33,932 nucleotides of DNA. It comes from Ruminococcus sp. (GTDB lineage Bacteria > Bacillota > Clostridia > Oscillospirales > Ruminococcaceae). The stretch is from assembly GCA_017478965.1 (NCBI GenBank), contig JAFVCV010000023.1, positions 1 to 33,932 of the forward strand, written 5' to 3'. Shown in pieces: positions 15,770 to 23,203 of the stretch (position 1 is the first letter of the stretch; each line of letters begins with the position of its first letter). The notes beneath the pieces were generated by a model. That model worked only from the letters and a program-made list of their open reading frames with translations, did not search any database and was not told the DNA's origin. The translations under genes and the position numbers were made by a program.

Positions 15770-16930
15770 TCAGTATATCCTGTACTTCCCGCTCAGTGCC
15801 AGGAAAGCGAACATATAAAGGCAGTTATCGTAATACCTTCTGTCCCCGGTCCTCATCGGCTCGTGCCAGAGACGGTCCGCCCACATTGCGGCCAGGACCT
15901 TTTCCGGGTCGCTGCTGTCTGCGCTCAGAGGGCCGTCTACGGCCAGGGAACCCTGTGCGGTGGCAGCGAGGATAGCTACCGGGTGGAGCGCCCTCATTTC
16001 CAGCTTTGTGCCGTCCACCTCATAGATGGTGTAGGGGTCGTCCTTATTTGTCACCCCAAGGCAGTACTGCAATTTTTTCACAGCATCCCTCTGGCCCACG
16101 TCCTTTCCCCACCAGAGGTAGTCAAGGCCGATGTTGGCAGCGGTCCGGTAGGCGTCGCTGTAGAACCAGTCGTGTCTGTCGCTGCTCCAGGGCAGGTCCC
16201 TTGACATGGGAGAACCGTCGAATTCGGCATACTCAGGGCTCATACCGCTTTCCGGATGGCAGGCCTTTGCAAGATATTCACGGCTGGCAGCGGCAGCACC
16301 GGCAAAGAACTCTCTGTCCTCCTCATAGGCCCACTGAGCGAAAAGCTCATAAAAATGCGGCAGATGGTAGGAAGGGTCTGTGAAATCCACTCCCGGCACG
16401 AAGAGTATCTGTTTGTTGTCCCTGTTCCACATGGGCTGGCCGTCTCTTCCGTTCTCCCCCTTGTGGAGACAGGCTCTGAGTATCTCCTTGGCCTCCCTGG
16501 AATAGCAGAAGATGCCCTCGCCGTCGCCCCATCTGTGAGATGCGAAAAACAGCGCCATGGCAAAAAATTCCTCCCCGTCCGGGGCGGGGCCGTAGGCGTT
16601 CTTCTCACCGTTCGTCTTGCAGGACCAGGCGAAATAGCCCTCGTTATACCCTTTGTCCATCCACATATAGGTCTTGGCCCATTTCCAGAGCCTTCTGAAT
16701 TCCTCTTCCATGTCAAGCTGGACGCATATCATCATGCCGTAGGACATCCCCTCGGTCCGGGCGTCATGGTTGCCGGTGTCCTCTATGTAGGCCATATCCT
16801 CCCCCACCGGGAAGTAGACCTTGTTAGTGCTGTAAAAAAAGTCGCTGACTATCTCCTTCAGGCGCTGTTCTATCTCGCTGTCTGTCCGGCCTATCTCTTT
16901 AAAAACACTGCGCTGCTCCTCTTTTATCAT
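15770..16930 (-). CDS. GH8 reducing-end xylose-releasing exo-oligoxylanase (Rex-like), intracellular
   Basis: I chose ATG 16930 because AGGAGG lies eight bases upstream; the frame is open 27 codons further. The 386-residue protein has the GH8 (alpha/alpha)6 pattern: Glu60 in TEGMSYGM (general acid), Asp118 in PAPDGEEFF, and DWFYSDAYRTA at about residues 254-264, where the general base should lie. The Glu60-Asp118 spacing equals that of the residues reported for Bacillus halodurans Rex (E70/D128, from memory). Rex enzymes trim xylose from the reducing end of short xylo-oligosaccharides. The absence of a signal peptide and the neighbouring GH115 support that role over a secreted endo-enzyme. 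It is the first gene of the cluster. Confidence 0.88.
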   Translation of the reverse strand: MIKEEQRSVFKEIGRTDSEIEQRLKEIVSDFFYSTNKVYFPVGEDMAYIEDTGNHDARTEGMSYGMMICVQLDMEEEFRRLWKWAKTYMWMDKGYNEGYFAWSCKTNGEKNAYGPAPDGEEFFAMALFFASHRWGDGEGIFCYSREAKEILRACLHKGENGRDGQPMWNRDNKQILFVPGVDFTDPSYHLPHFYELFAQWAYEEDREFFAGAAAASREYLAKACHPESGMSPEYAEFDGSPMSRDLPWSSDRHDWFYSDAYRTAANIGLDYLWWGKDVGQRDAVKKLQYCLGVTNKDDPYTIYEVDGTKLEMRALHPVAILAATAQGSLAVDGPLSADSSDPEKVLAAMWADRLWHEPMRTGDRRYYDNCLYMFAFLALSGKYRIY

Positions 16931-16951
16931 CTTTGTTTCCTCCTTTTCAGC

Positions 16952-16978
16952 ACGTATACGTACCATATAAAGATTATA
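16952..16978 (-). promoter_or_regulatory. -10 box and adjacent palindromic operator ahead of the xylan cluster
   Basis: On the minus strand a TATAAT (forward 16973-16978) is followed by the palindrome ACGTATACGT (16952-16961), just before the GH8 ribosome binding site. The -35 region is poor. The palindrome resembles the GTAC/TACGTA-type operators of GntR/AraR-like sugar repressors and lies where a repressor would block transcription. The regulator is not in this window. Confidence 0.45.
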
Positions 16979-17120
16979 CCAGATGGCAAGGTCCAAATCT
17001 ATCCAAATCATGCTATATATTATTCAATTATTGCCAAATATCTTAAAATTCCATTACTGATAATACCACATCTTGAACAAAATGTCAATAATTTTTCGCC
17101 GCCTGCCCGGCCGGGGGTCA

Positions 17121-17149
17121 TTGACATGAGGGCGATAAAGTGTTATGAT
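17121..17149 (+). promoter_or_regulatory. Near-consensus promoter of the protease-hydrolase pair
   Basis: TTGACA (17121-17126) and TATGAT (17144-17149) are 17 bases apart. Transcription would begin about 12 bases before ATG 17168, leaving just room for the GAGGT ribosome binding site, so the leader is very short. Confidence 0.75.
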
Positions 17150-17167
17150 AAGACAGAGGTGATAGTT

Positions 17168-18454
17168 ATGGGCTTTCGGACCGCCGCATTTGAGAGATTT
17201 GTTTCGGCAGGACACTGCTTTGTGCGTTTTACGGGCACGGGCATCAGCTACATTGAGGACGTCGGTGTTCTTGACCGGACGCCGTGCCCCGGGGGTTATC
17301 TGAGAGTGACTTCCTTCGGCCTGCCTGCGGACAGGGAGAGCATATCACGTTTGCAGAAGTCTGCGGCTGACCTTGCAAAGAAGGAGCCTGCCTTCGGAGA
17401 GATGATGGAGCTTTACCACAGAAGTGCGCCGAACTCAAACAGCACCATCGAGACAAACTTAGCGGTGTCGGCAGCCCACTGGTATGAGCTTTACGGAAAG
17501 AGGCTCGGAAAGGGCGGCAGGTTCGTGTGCAGCGGAAGGATAGGTTATAAGGGATATCTGTTCTGCTATATGCTTTTTCGCATGGGGATAAGCGTGGGCA
17601 TCCTGCTGCCTGAGGGGGATCTGAAGCTCAGCCCAGTGCTGCTGAGGGAGTCGAAAAGGGAAGAGATAGGTCAGTCCGGTCCGGCGGTGATCCCGGCTTT
17701 CAGTGAAAGCGTTCCGTCGGCAAAGGCTGCGGGCGCAACGGTATCTGAACGTCCGAGAGTGGCCATACCGCCGCACCCAAGGGCAGCGAAGGCGGCACCG
17801 GAGCCTGTCGTGAGCGTTCCGAGGGTCAGAAATGTCAGGCCCGCACAGCAGGCAAACGGTTCACCTGCGGCAAATGCAAGGCAGGAACTGAGTTATGAGC
17901 AGCTGGCGGCACTGGCGGAGTCGGTGGTGATGGTGGCGGTCTGTGACGAGCATGGGGACATAAAGGGCAACGGCTCCGGGATAGCCATTGGCAGAAAGGG
18001 GTATATCCTCACCAACTGCCATGTGGTCAGCAAGGGACCGATGTTCCTGGTAAGACTGGAGAACGATGAGAGGGCTTACCCGGCTTTCAGGATAATAAAG
18101 TATCACAGCACCTATGATATGGCACTGATAAAGATAGACAGGGAGCTGCGCCCTCTGCCGGTCTACAGCGGTGCGAAGGAGCTGGTCAGGGGACAGAAGG
18201 TCGTGGCCATCGGAAGCCCCATGGGTCTGTTCAACACGGTGTCTGACGGGATAATCTCCGGCTTTCGCCGCATAGACGACATGGACATGATACAGTTCAC
18301 GGCGCCCATATCTCAGGGCAGCTCAGGAGGTGCGCTGCTGAACGTTTACGGCGAGGTCATAGGCATGAGCACCGCCAGTATAGATAAGGGGCAGAACATG
18401 AACCTGGCAGTGGGCTATAAGCAGATACTGCCGTTTATAAGAGGATTTGTTTGA
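17168..18454 (+). CDS. Trypsin-like (HtrA-type catalytic domain) serine protease with unknown N-terminal domain and no signal peptide
   Basis: ATG 17168 follows GAGGTGATAGTT; the frame is open far upstream, but through another gene on the opposite strand. The 428-residue protein has a globular N-terminal domain of about 160 residues (GFRTAAFERFVSAGHCFVRF onward) that I do not recognise. A Pro/Ala-rich linker follows (about residues 175-240), then a trypsin-like domain. The catalytic triad is visible as His285 (TNCHVV), Asp317 (YDMALIKI) and Ser386 (QGSSGG). No signal peptide, transmembrane segment or PDZ domain is seen, so a cytoplasmic site is likely, unusual for an HtrA relative. An alpha/beta hydrolase gene follows after 19 bases and is probably co-transcribed. 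Confidence 0.8.
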   Translation: MGFRTAAFERFVSAGHCFVRFTGTGISYIEDVGVLDRTPCPGGYLRVTSFGLPADRESISRLQKSAADLAKKEPAFGEMMELYHRSAPNSNSTIETNLAVSAAHWYELYGKRLGKGGRFVCSGRIGYKGYLFCYMLFRMGISVGILLPEGDLKLSPVLLRESKREEIGQSGPAVIPAFSESVPSAKAAGATVSERPRVAIPPHPRAAKAAPEPVVSVPRVRNVRPAQQANGSPAANARQELSYEQLAALAESVVMVAVCDEHGDIKGNGSGIAIGRKGYILTNCHVVSKGPMFLVRLENDERAYPAFRIIKYHSTYDMALIKIDRELRPLPVYSGAKELVRGQKVVAIGSPMGLFNTVSDGIISGFRRIDDMDMIQFTAPISQGSSGGALLNVYGEVIGMSTASIDKGQNMNLAVGYKQILPFIRGFV

Positions 18455-18473
18455 GGCCATAGGGGGGAAGGTC

Positions 18474-19571
18474 ATGAGAAAAGGCAGGGAAAAAAGCGGA
18501 GGTCTGTCCCGGAAAAAGAAGGCGGTCATAGGAACAGCCTGCGGGCTTGCGGCAGCGGCGGCGGGACTTTCGGGGGCAACGGCGGTCATAATGAAAAAGC
18601 AGTTCCCCAGGGGAGAATATCCGGACCGCAGCGAAACGGCCTACTACAGGTTCGAGCCGGACTTTTCTGATACCCACCGCCGGGAGAACGTGCAGTTCAA
18701 GTCGGGTGAGAACACTTTGCAGGGCTATATATACGGTCTGGAGAACAGTGAGCCAAAGGGGCTGCTGGTCTTCGCCCACGGTATTTATGCCGGACATGAG
18801 AGCTACATAGACGAGCTGATGTGGTTTGCGGACCGGGGCTGGCTCATCTTTACCTATGACGCCACCGGTTCCTGCACCAGCGAGGGAGAGGGGACCGTTG
18901 GCCTGGTACAGAGCGCTCTGGACCTTGACAAGGCTCTGGACTACGTGGAGAGCGACAGCAGGCTCAGCGCTCATCCGGTGTGTCTTCTTGGACACAGCTG
19001 GGGAGGGTATGCGGTGTGTGCGGTGCAGAATTTTGACCACAAGCTTGCTGCCGCCGCAGAGCTTTCGGGCTATGCAGACCCGGCAGAGATGCTTGAGCTT
19101 GGCAGCGAAAGGGCGGTGGGGAAGGCGCTGACAAAGGTGTTCAGGCCCTTCGCCTTAGGCTACAATAAGCTGATGTTCGGGGAAAACGCCGGGCTCAATG
19201 CTGTAGAGGGCATAAATAAGGCAGCCATACCAATGCTCATCATTCACGGGGAGAACGATGATTATGTAGACTACAGCCGGGTGAGCATACTGTCGAAGGA
19301 GAAGCAGATAACTGACCCCTATGCCCGCTTTATGACCCTGCGGGGGAAGTACGCCGATCACAACGATTTCTTTAACAGCGAGCGCAGCAATCTCTACCAG
19401 GAGCCGTTCAGGCAGCGGCTGGAGGAACTGAAAAAGGAATACGGCGGGAATGTGCCAAAGGAGATCCGTGAACAGCTTATCGCCGAAGAGGACCCGGAGA
19501 TAGTCAACGAGGTCAATGAGGAGCTTTTAACGGCCATCGAGGACCACTTCCTACAGGCATTGAAAGGATAA
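18474..19571 (+). CDS. Membrane-anchored alpha/beta hydrolase (serine aminopeptidase/lysophospholipase-like)
   Basis: ATG 18474 follows GGGGGGAAGG; the frame is also open from a TTG inside the previous gene. The 365-residue protein begins with a basic stretch and one hydrophobic segment (AVIGTACGLAAAAAGLSGAT), likely an uncleaved anchor. The hydrolase fold follows: FAHGIYAGHESY (oxyanion region), FTYDATGSCTSEGEG, nucleophile Ser175 in GHSWGG, the acid in HGENDDYV and the His in YADHNDF. A charged tail of about 60 residues ends the protein. The substrate is unknown; esters or peptides are possible. It forms a probable operon with the upstream protease and ends at a strong hairpin. Confidence 0.85.
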   Translation: MRKGREKSGGLSRKKKAVIGTACGLAAAAAGLSGATAVIMKKQFPRGEYPDRSETAYYRFEPDFSDTHRRENVQFKSGENTLQGYIYGLENSEPKGLLVFAHGIYAGHESYIDELMWFADRGWLIFTYDATGSCTSEGEGTVGLVQSALDLDKALDYVESDSRLSAHPVCLLGHSWGGYAVCAVQNFDHKLAAAAELSGYADPAEMLELGSERAVGKALTKVFRPFALGYNKLMFGENAGLNAVEGINKAAIPMLIIHGENDDYVDYSRVSILSKEKQITDPYARFMTLRGKYADHNDFFNSERSNLYQEPFRQRLEELKKEYGGNVPKEIREQLIAEEDPEIVNEVNEELLTAIEDHFLQALKG

Positions 19572-19578
19572 ATAAATG

Positions 19579-19611
19579 GCGCTGTCATATCTTTGAACGG
19601 TATGACAGCGC
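19579..19611. terminator. Intrinsic terminator between convergent transcription units
   Basis: GCGCTGTCATA (19579-19589) and TATGACAGCGC (19601-19611) form a perfect 11-bp stem with an 11-base loop, followed on the plus strand by TATTGTTAT. The same hairpin sits directly after the end of the larE frame on the minus strand and may serve both directions. Confidence 0.75.
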
Positions 19612-19616
19612 TATTG

Positions 19617-20423
19617 TTATCTCTTATCCAGTACTTCGTTAAGACTGCCTGAGCGAAATCCCGAAAGGTCGAGGGCTGCGTAGGAGAAGCCTAAGGTCCT
19701 GAACCGGGCTGAGATCTCCCCGGCCATTGCGGCGGCGGCGGGGATATCCTTTGACGGGACCTCGATGCGGGCTATGCCGCCGTGGCTGCGCACCCGCAGC
19801 TGGCTAAATCCCAGACTCCTGAGAAATGACTCGGCCTGATCTATCCTTTTGAGCTTTTCGGCGGTTATCTCCTAACCGTAGGGGATCCTGGAGGCCAGGC
19901 AGGCCGCCGAGGGCTTTGATGCTGTGGGAAGGCCCAGCCGGGCGGACAGCTCCCTTATCTCGTCCTTTGTCAGCCCTGCGGTCATAAGCGGACTTTTAAC
20001 GCCAAGCTCTCTCACCGCCCTCATGCCCGGCCGATGGTCCCCGAGGTCGTCCGTGTTGGAGCCTTCTGCCACAAAATCAAGGCCGTTCTCATGAGCGGTG
20101 TCAATTATCTGTGAGAAGATGCTTTTCTTGCAGAAGTAGCAGCGGTCCGGAGGGTTTTCCTTAAAGCCTTCTATTTCCAGTTCGTCTATCTCTATGAATT
20201 CCTGCCTTACGCCTATGAGGGCGCATAGCCTTGCGGACTCCTCCAGCTCTCTCTTCGGCACCACGCCCATTTTTACCGTTACCGCCATGGTGCGGTCCCC
20301 CAGGGCGTCTGCTGCGGCCTTTAAGAGCAGTGTGGAATCTGCTCCGCCCGAAAAGGCTACGGCGGCGCTGCCGAGGTCTTTGAGACAGTCCGTGAGCTTT
20401 TGATATTTTTTATCTATGTCCAT
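19617..20423 (-). pseudogene. larE: larE-type sulfur-insertion protein gene interrupted by an in-frame TAG
   Basis: LarE is an ATP-dependent (PP-loop) sulfur transferase that helps build the nickel-pincer cofactor of lactate racemase-like enzymes. From ATG 20423 (GAGGTGAAAAA box) the frame shows the PP-loop SGGADST (residues 25-31), Cys95 and Cys98 in RCYFCKK and Cys175 in PSAACLASR. Three cysteines in this arrangement suggest the [4Fe-4S]-carrying LarE subgroup. After SRIPYG, TAG at 19872-19874 stops translation at 183 residues. The same frame then continues EITAEKLKRIDQAESFLRSL and RVRSH-GGIARIEV for 84 more residues to TAA 19617-19619, giving the normal LarE length of about 268. A GAG-to-TAG mutation or a sequencing error is the simplest explanation. 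No larB or larC is nearby; the gene follows the ABC genes by 14 bases. Confidence 0.85.
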
Positions 20424-20437
20424 TTTTTCACCTCTGT

Positions 20438-22630
20438 TTACGCTTGCTCTGTCTTCACGGCTCTCATTTTTGTGGTCTGGCGCTGGGCCATTACCAGTCT
20501 GTAGTAAACGCCCTCCCTGCTCATCAGCTCACTGTGGGTGCCTGTTTCGGCCAGGCGCCCCTTGTCCAGGACGATGAGCCTGTCGGCACCTGAAAGGGTG
20601 GAGAGCCTGTGGGCGATGGCGATGGTGGTGCGGCCCTCTGTCAGCTCGGCCAGGGCATTCTGTATCTGCTTTTCGGTCCGGGTGTCCAGAGAGGCTGTGG
20701 CCTCATCGAGGATCATTATTTTCGGGTCATGGAGCAGGGCCCTTGCTATGGCTATCCGCTGCCTTTCGCCTCCGGAGAGCTGAAAGCCCTTGTTGCCCAC
20801 ATGGGTATTGTAGCCGTCGGGGAGCCGGGTTATGAACTCGTGGGCGTAGGCGGCTTTAGCTGCCTTTATGACATCCTCAAAGGGGGCGCCGGGCTTTGCA
20901 TAGGCGATATTGTCAAGGACGCTGCCGTCAAAAAGAAAGGTCTCCTGCAATACCACGCCTATCTGTGAGCGCAGGCTCTTCTGGGAGATGTTCTTTATCG
21001 GCACGCCGTCAATGCGTATCTCTCCCTGAGTGCAGTCATAGAGTCTCAATATAAGGTTTATCATGGTGGACTTCCCGACGCCGGAATGGCCCACTATGCC
21101 TACCATCTCTCCCTGCTTGATGTGACAGCTTATATCCTTCAGGACCGGATTGTAGACCTTGTAACCGAAGTATACCCCATCGAATTCGATATCGCCCTTT
21201 ATATCCAGATCAACTGCGTCGGTGCTGTCAACGACGTCAGGTCTGAGGTCCAGTATCTCGAAGACCTTTCCGGCGGATACAGAGGCGTCCGCCAGTGTGC
21301 GGGGAATGTGTATCATCCAGTTTATCGGCTCGTAGAGCATTGCCACGTAGGTGGTGAACTGTATGAGCTGACCTAGGGTCATGGTATGGCCAAGGACCAT
21401 TTTTCCGCCGAAATACAGCACAAAGAAATTGCCCAGGGTCAGTATGAATTCCGACAGAGGTATGGTCAGATACCACATTATCTCCGCCCTTACACAGGCC
21501 CTGGCCCATTTCATGGAGCAGTTCTCATAGTGGGCTATCTCCCGGCTCTCGCTGCCGAAGGATTTTACCACCCTGATGCCGTTCAGGATATCGTGGAGGA
21601 CCTCACTGTGGGCCGTGGAGGTCTTCCATACCTTGGTGTATCTTATGGCCATCATGTCAAAAAGCTTTCCCACTATGAGGAAGACCACAGGCACCGGCAG
21701 GATAGTCATAAGAGCCAGCCGCCAGTCCATAACGAACAGCAGCACCCCGATGATGAGCAGGGAAAGTATCTTCACGATAGCGTCCTTGCCGTTGGCGGTG
21801 ATGAATTCTTCCAGCTTTGCAGCGTCTCCGGAGACTCTGTTGATAAGCTCGCCGGCGGTCCTTTTTGACACCATCCCCATGGACATCTGCTGGGACTTTT
21901 CAAAGACCTCCTCCCTGAGGTCACGGCCTAGGTTTAGGGCGGCCCGGAAGCTGTTTTTCATATTGAGATATTCCGACGCTCCTGCCATCAGCAGCAGCGT
22001 CACCGCCATGAGGGCGATGGCCGCCAGGCCCGAGTAGTCCTTTAGTTTCGGAGTTACGTATCTGTCTATCATAAGCCTGTCCAGGTAGGGCATGAGCACC
22101 CATATCAGCTCCGAGAAGACCGTGCAGACCACGGCGGTGATAAAGTATTTCTTATACGGCCCTATGCGTTTGAGCAGCCTCAGCATGGTGGAGCCCTTGC
22201 TCTTGCAGAACACGCACTCCTGCCCGTTCTCTAAGGGCAGTCCGCACCTGTGACAGACCGGTTCGTCGTCACCGGTGTCGGTGAGGAGCTCTCCGGTCCT
22301 CAGATAGTGTTCAAGAAGCTTCATGAGCTGCGCATATCTTAAAAACAGGTCCTGCGTGAAGGCGCACAGACACAGCACGTCTCCGTTTTTCAGTTCCCCC
22401 TGTGCCATGGAGGTGCCTATCTGCTGACGGCACCTGAATTCCCTGAAATCTTTGAGCGGGTATTTTTCTTCGGCCGTACCGTTTATGTATATGTAGATAT
22501 GATAACAGCCGTCCTTTCCGGCCACGGTGAAGACCCCATCGCACTTTTCCCCGTCAGGGGCAAAACCGAAGGGCAGGGAATATACCACTCCCTCCGGGGC
22601 CGGCTCCGGCAGTTTAAGCCGCAGATCCAA
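20438..22630 (-). CDS. ABC exporter half-transporter with N-terminal domain and zinc ribbon (partner 2)
   Basis: I chose TTG 22630, preceded by AAGGGAGGGAACAAG directly after the DUF1854 stop. The frame runs 25 codons further but would overlap that gene. The 730-residue protein has a beta-rich N-terminal domain of about 120 residues, then a zinc ribbon with Cys126/Cys129 (CHRC) and Cys139/Cys142 (CVFC). A six-helix exporter membrane domain follows, then an ATPase domain with Walker A GHSGVGKST, signature LSGGERQR and Walker B IMILDEAT with catalytic Glu. The N-terminal domain plus ribbon is not part of standard MsbA-type exporters. It surely pairs with the 23204-25480 product, which has the same layout. 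The substrate is unknown. Confidence 0.88.
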   Translation of the reverse strand: MDLRLKLPEPAPEGVVYSLPFGFAPDGEKCDGVFTVAGKDGCYHIYIYINGTAEEKYPLKDFREFRCRQQIGTSMAQGELKNGDVLCLCAFTQDLFLRYAQLMKLLEHYLRTGELLTDTGDDEPVCHRCGLPLENGQECVFCKSKGSTMLRLLKRIGPYKKYFITAVVCTVFSELIWVLMPYLDRLMIDRYVTPKLKDYSGLAAIALMAVTLLLMAGASEYLNMKNSFRAALNLGRDLREEVFEKSQQMSMGMVSKRTAGELINRVSGDAAKLEEFITANGKDAIVKILSLLIIGVLLFVMDWRLALMTILPVPVVFLIVGKLFDMMAIRYTKVWKTSTAHSEVLHDILNGIRVVKSFGSESREIAHYENCSMKWARACVRAEIMWYLTIPLSEFILTLGNFFVLYFGGKMVLGHTMTLGQLIQFTTYVAMLYEPINWMIHIPRTLADASVSAGKVFEILDLRPDVVDSTDAVDLDIKGDIEFDGVYFGYKVYNPVLKDISCHIKQGEMVGIVGHSGVGKSTMINLILRLYDCTQGEIRIDGVPIKNISQKSLRSQIGVVLQETFLFDGSVLDNIAYAKPGAPFEDVIKAAKAAYAHEFITRLPDGYNTHVGNKGFQLSGGERQRIAIARALLHDPKIMILDEATASLDTRTEKQIQNALAELTEGRTTIAIAHRLSTLSGADRLIVLDKGRLAETGTHSELMSREGVYYRLVMAQRQTTKMRAVKTEQA

Positions 22631-22644
22631 ACTTGTTCCCTCCC

Positions 22645-23193
22645 TTATGTGAACATTTCCAGCACCGACCTGCTTTTGCGGTCGAGCTTGTTTATGTCGC
22701 TGCAAAAATATTTGTTGCCGTCTGCATCGTTTACGTAAAGATACTTGTCGGTGAGCATCCTGAAATTCTGATACCAGTCCCTGACGCAGATGGTCTTTTC
22801 GCCTGAGGTGGTATCCGCCCTGACGAAGATCGAGCCCTGCATATTGTCTCTTATGCCGGATACTTTCGTTATCTCAGGCATATAGTACTTGTATTCAAGG
22901 AAACTGTCCAGAATACCGTACTGTTCCTCATCAAGCTCTTTCATGTCCTTTATGACCCCCACCTCGCAGAACTCCCTTTCGCCGTTCTCATAGGAAAGGC
23001 TGATGTAGGTGGTCTTTGAAAAGAAAGGTATCAGCCTGGTCGGGTCGATCCTGTGAAAAGTCTCACCTTTGTAGGTAAGGGTCAGAAAACCGCTTTTTTC
23101 TTTTCTGAAACTGATTTGCTTGCAGTCCAGCAGTGTCAGGCGGTCTATCTTGTATAGCTGCTGGTCTATATCGTTTATCTGGTTTTCATTCAT
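22645..23193 (-). CDS. DUF1854-family protein encoded between two ABC exporter halves
   Basis: ATG 23193 follows AAGGTG six bases upstream; in-frame GTG and ATG codons lie 6-9 bases earlier. The 182-residue soluble protein shows features I associate with DUF1854: GVIKDMKELDEEQY, a YYMPEITKV block, VRDWYQNFRML, a YVNDADGNKYF segment and C-terminal INKLDRKSRSVLEMF. It has no signal peptide or membrane helix. As I recall, members in proteobacteria are named for association with cyanophycin genes and an ABC transporter; no cyanophycin gene is present here. Its position inside the exporter operon implies that it works with the transporter, perhaps as a cytoplasmic adaptor or regulator; that is inference. 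Confidence 0.8.
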   Translation of the reverse strand: MNENQINDIDQQLYKIDRLTLLDCKQISFRKEKSGFLTLTYKGETFHRIDPTRLIPFFSKTTYISLSYENGEREFCEVGVIKDMKELDEEQYGILDSFLEYKYYMPEITKVSGIRDNMQGSIFVRADTTSGEKTICVRDWYQNFRMLTDKYLYVNDADGNKYFCSDINKLDRKSRSVLEMFT

Positions 23194-23203
23194 GGTCATC
23201 ACC

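Noticed and set aside
19872-19874. TAG in larE read as a recoded sense codon (for example pyrrolysine)
   Set aside because: No recoding signal or dedicated tRNA is visible, the recombinase is broken by a different stop (TAA), and another gene in the window (kdgK) ends normally with TAG.
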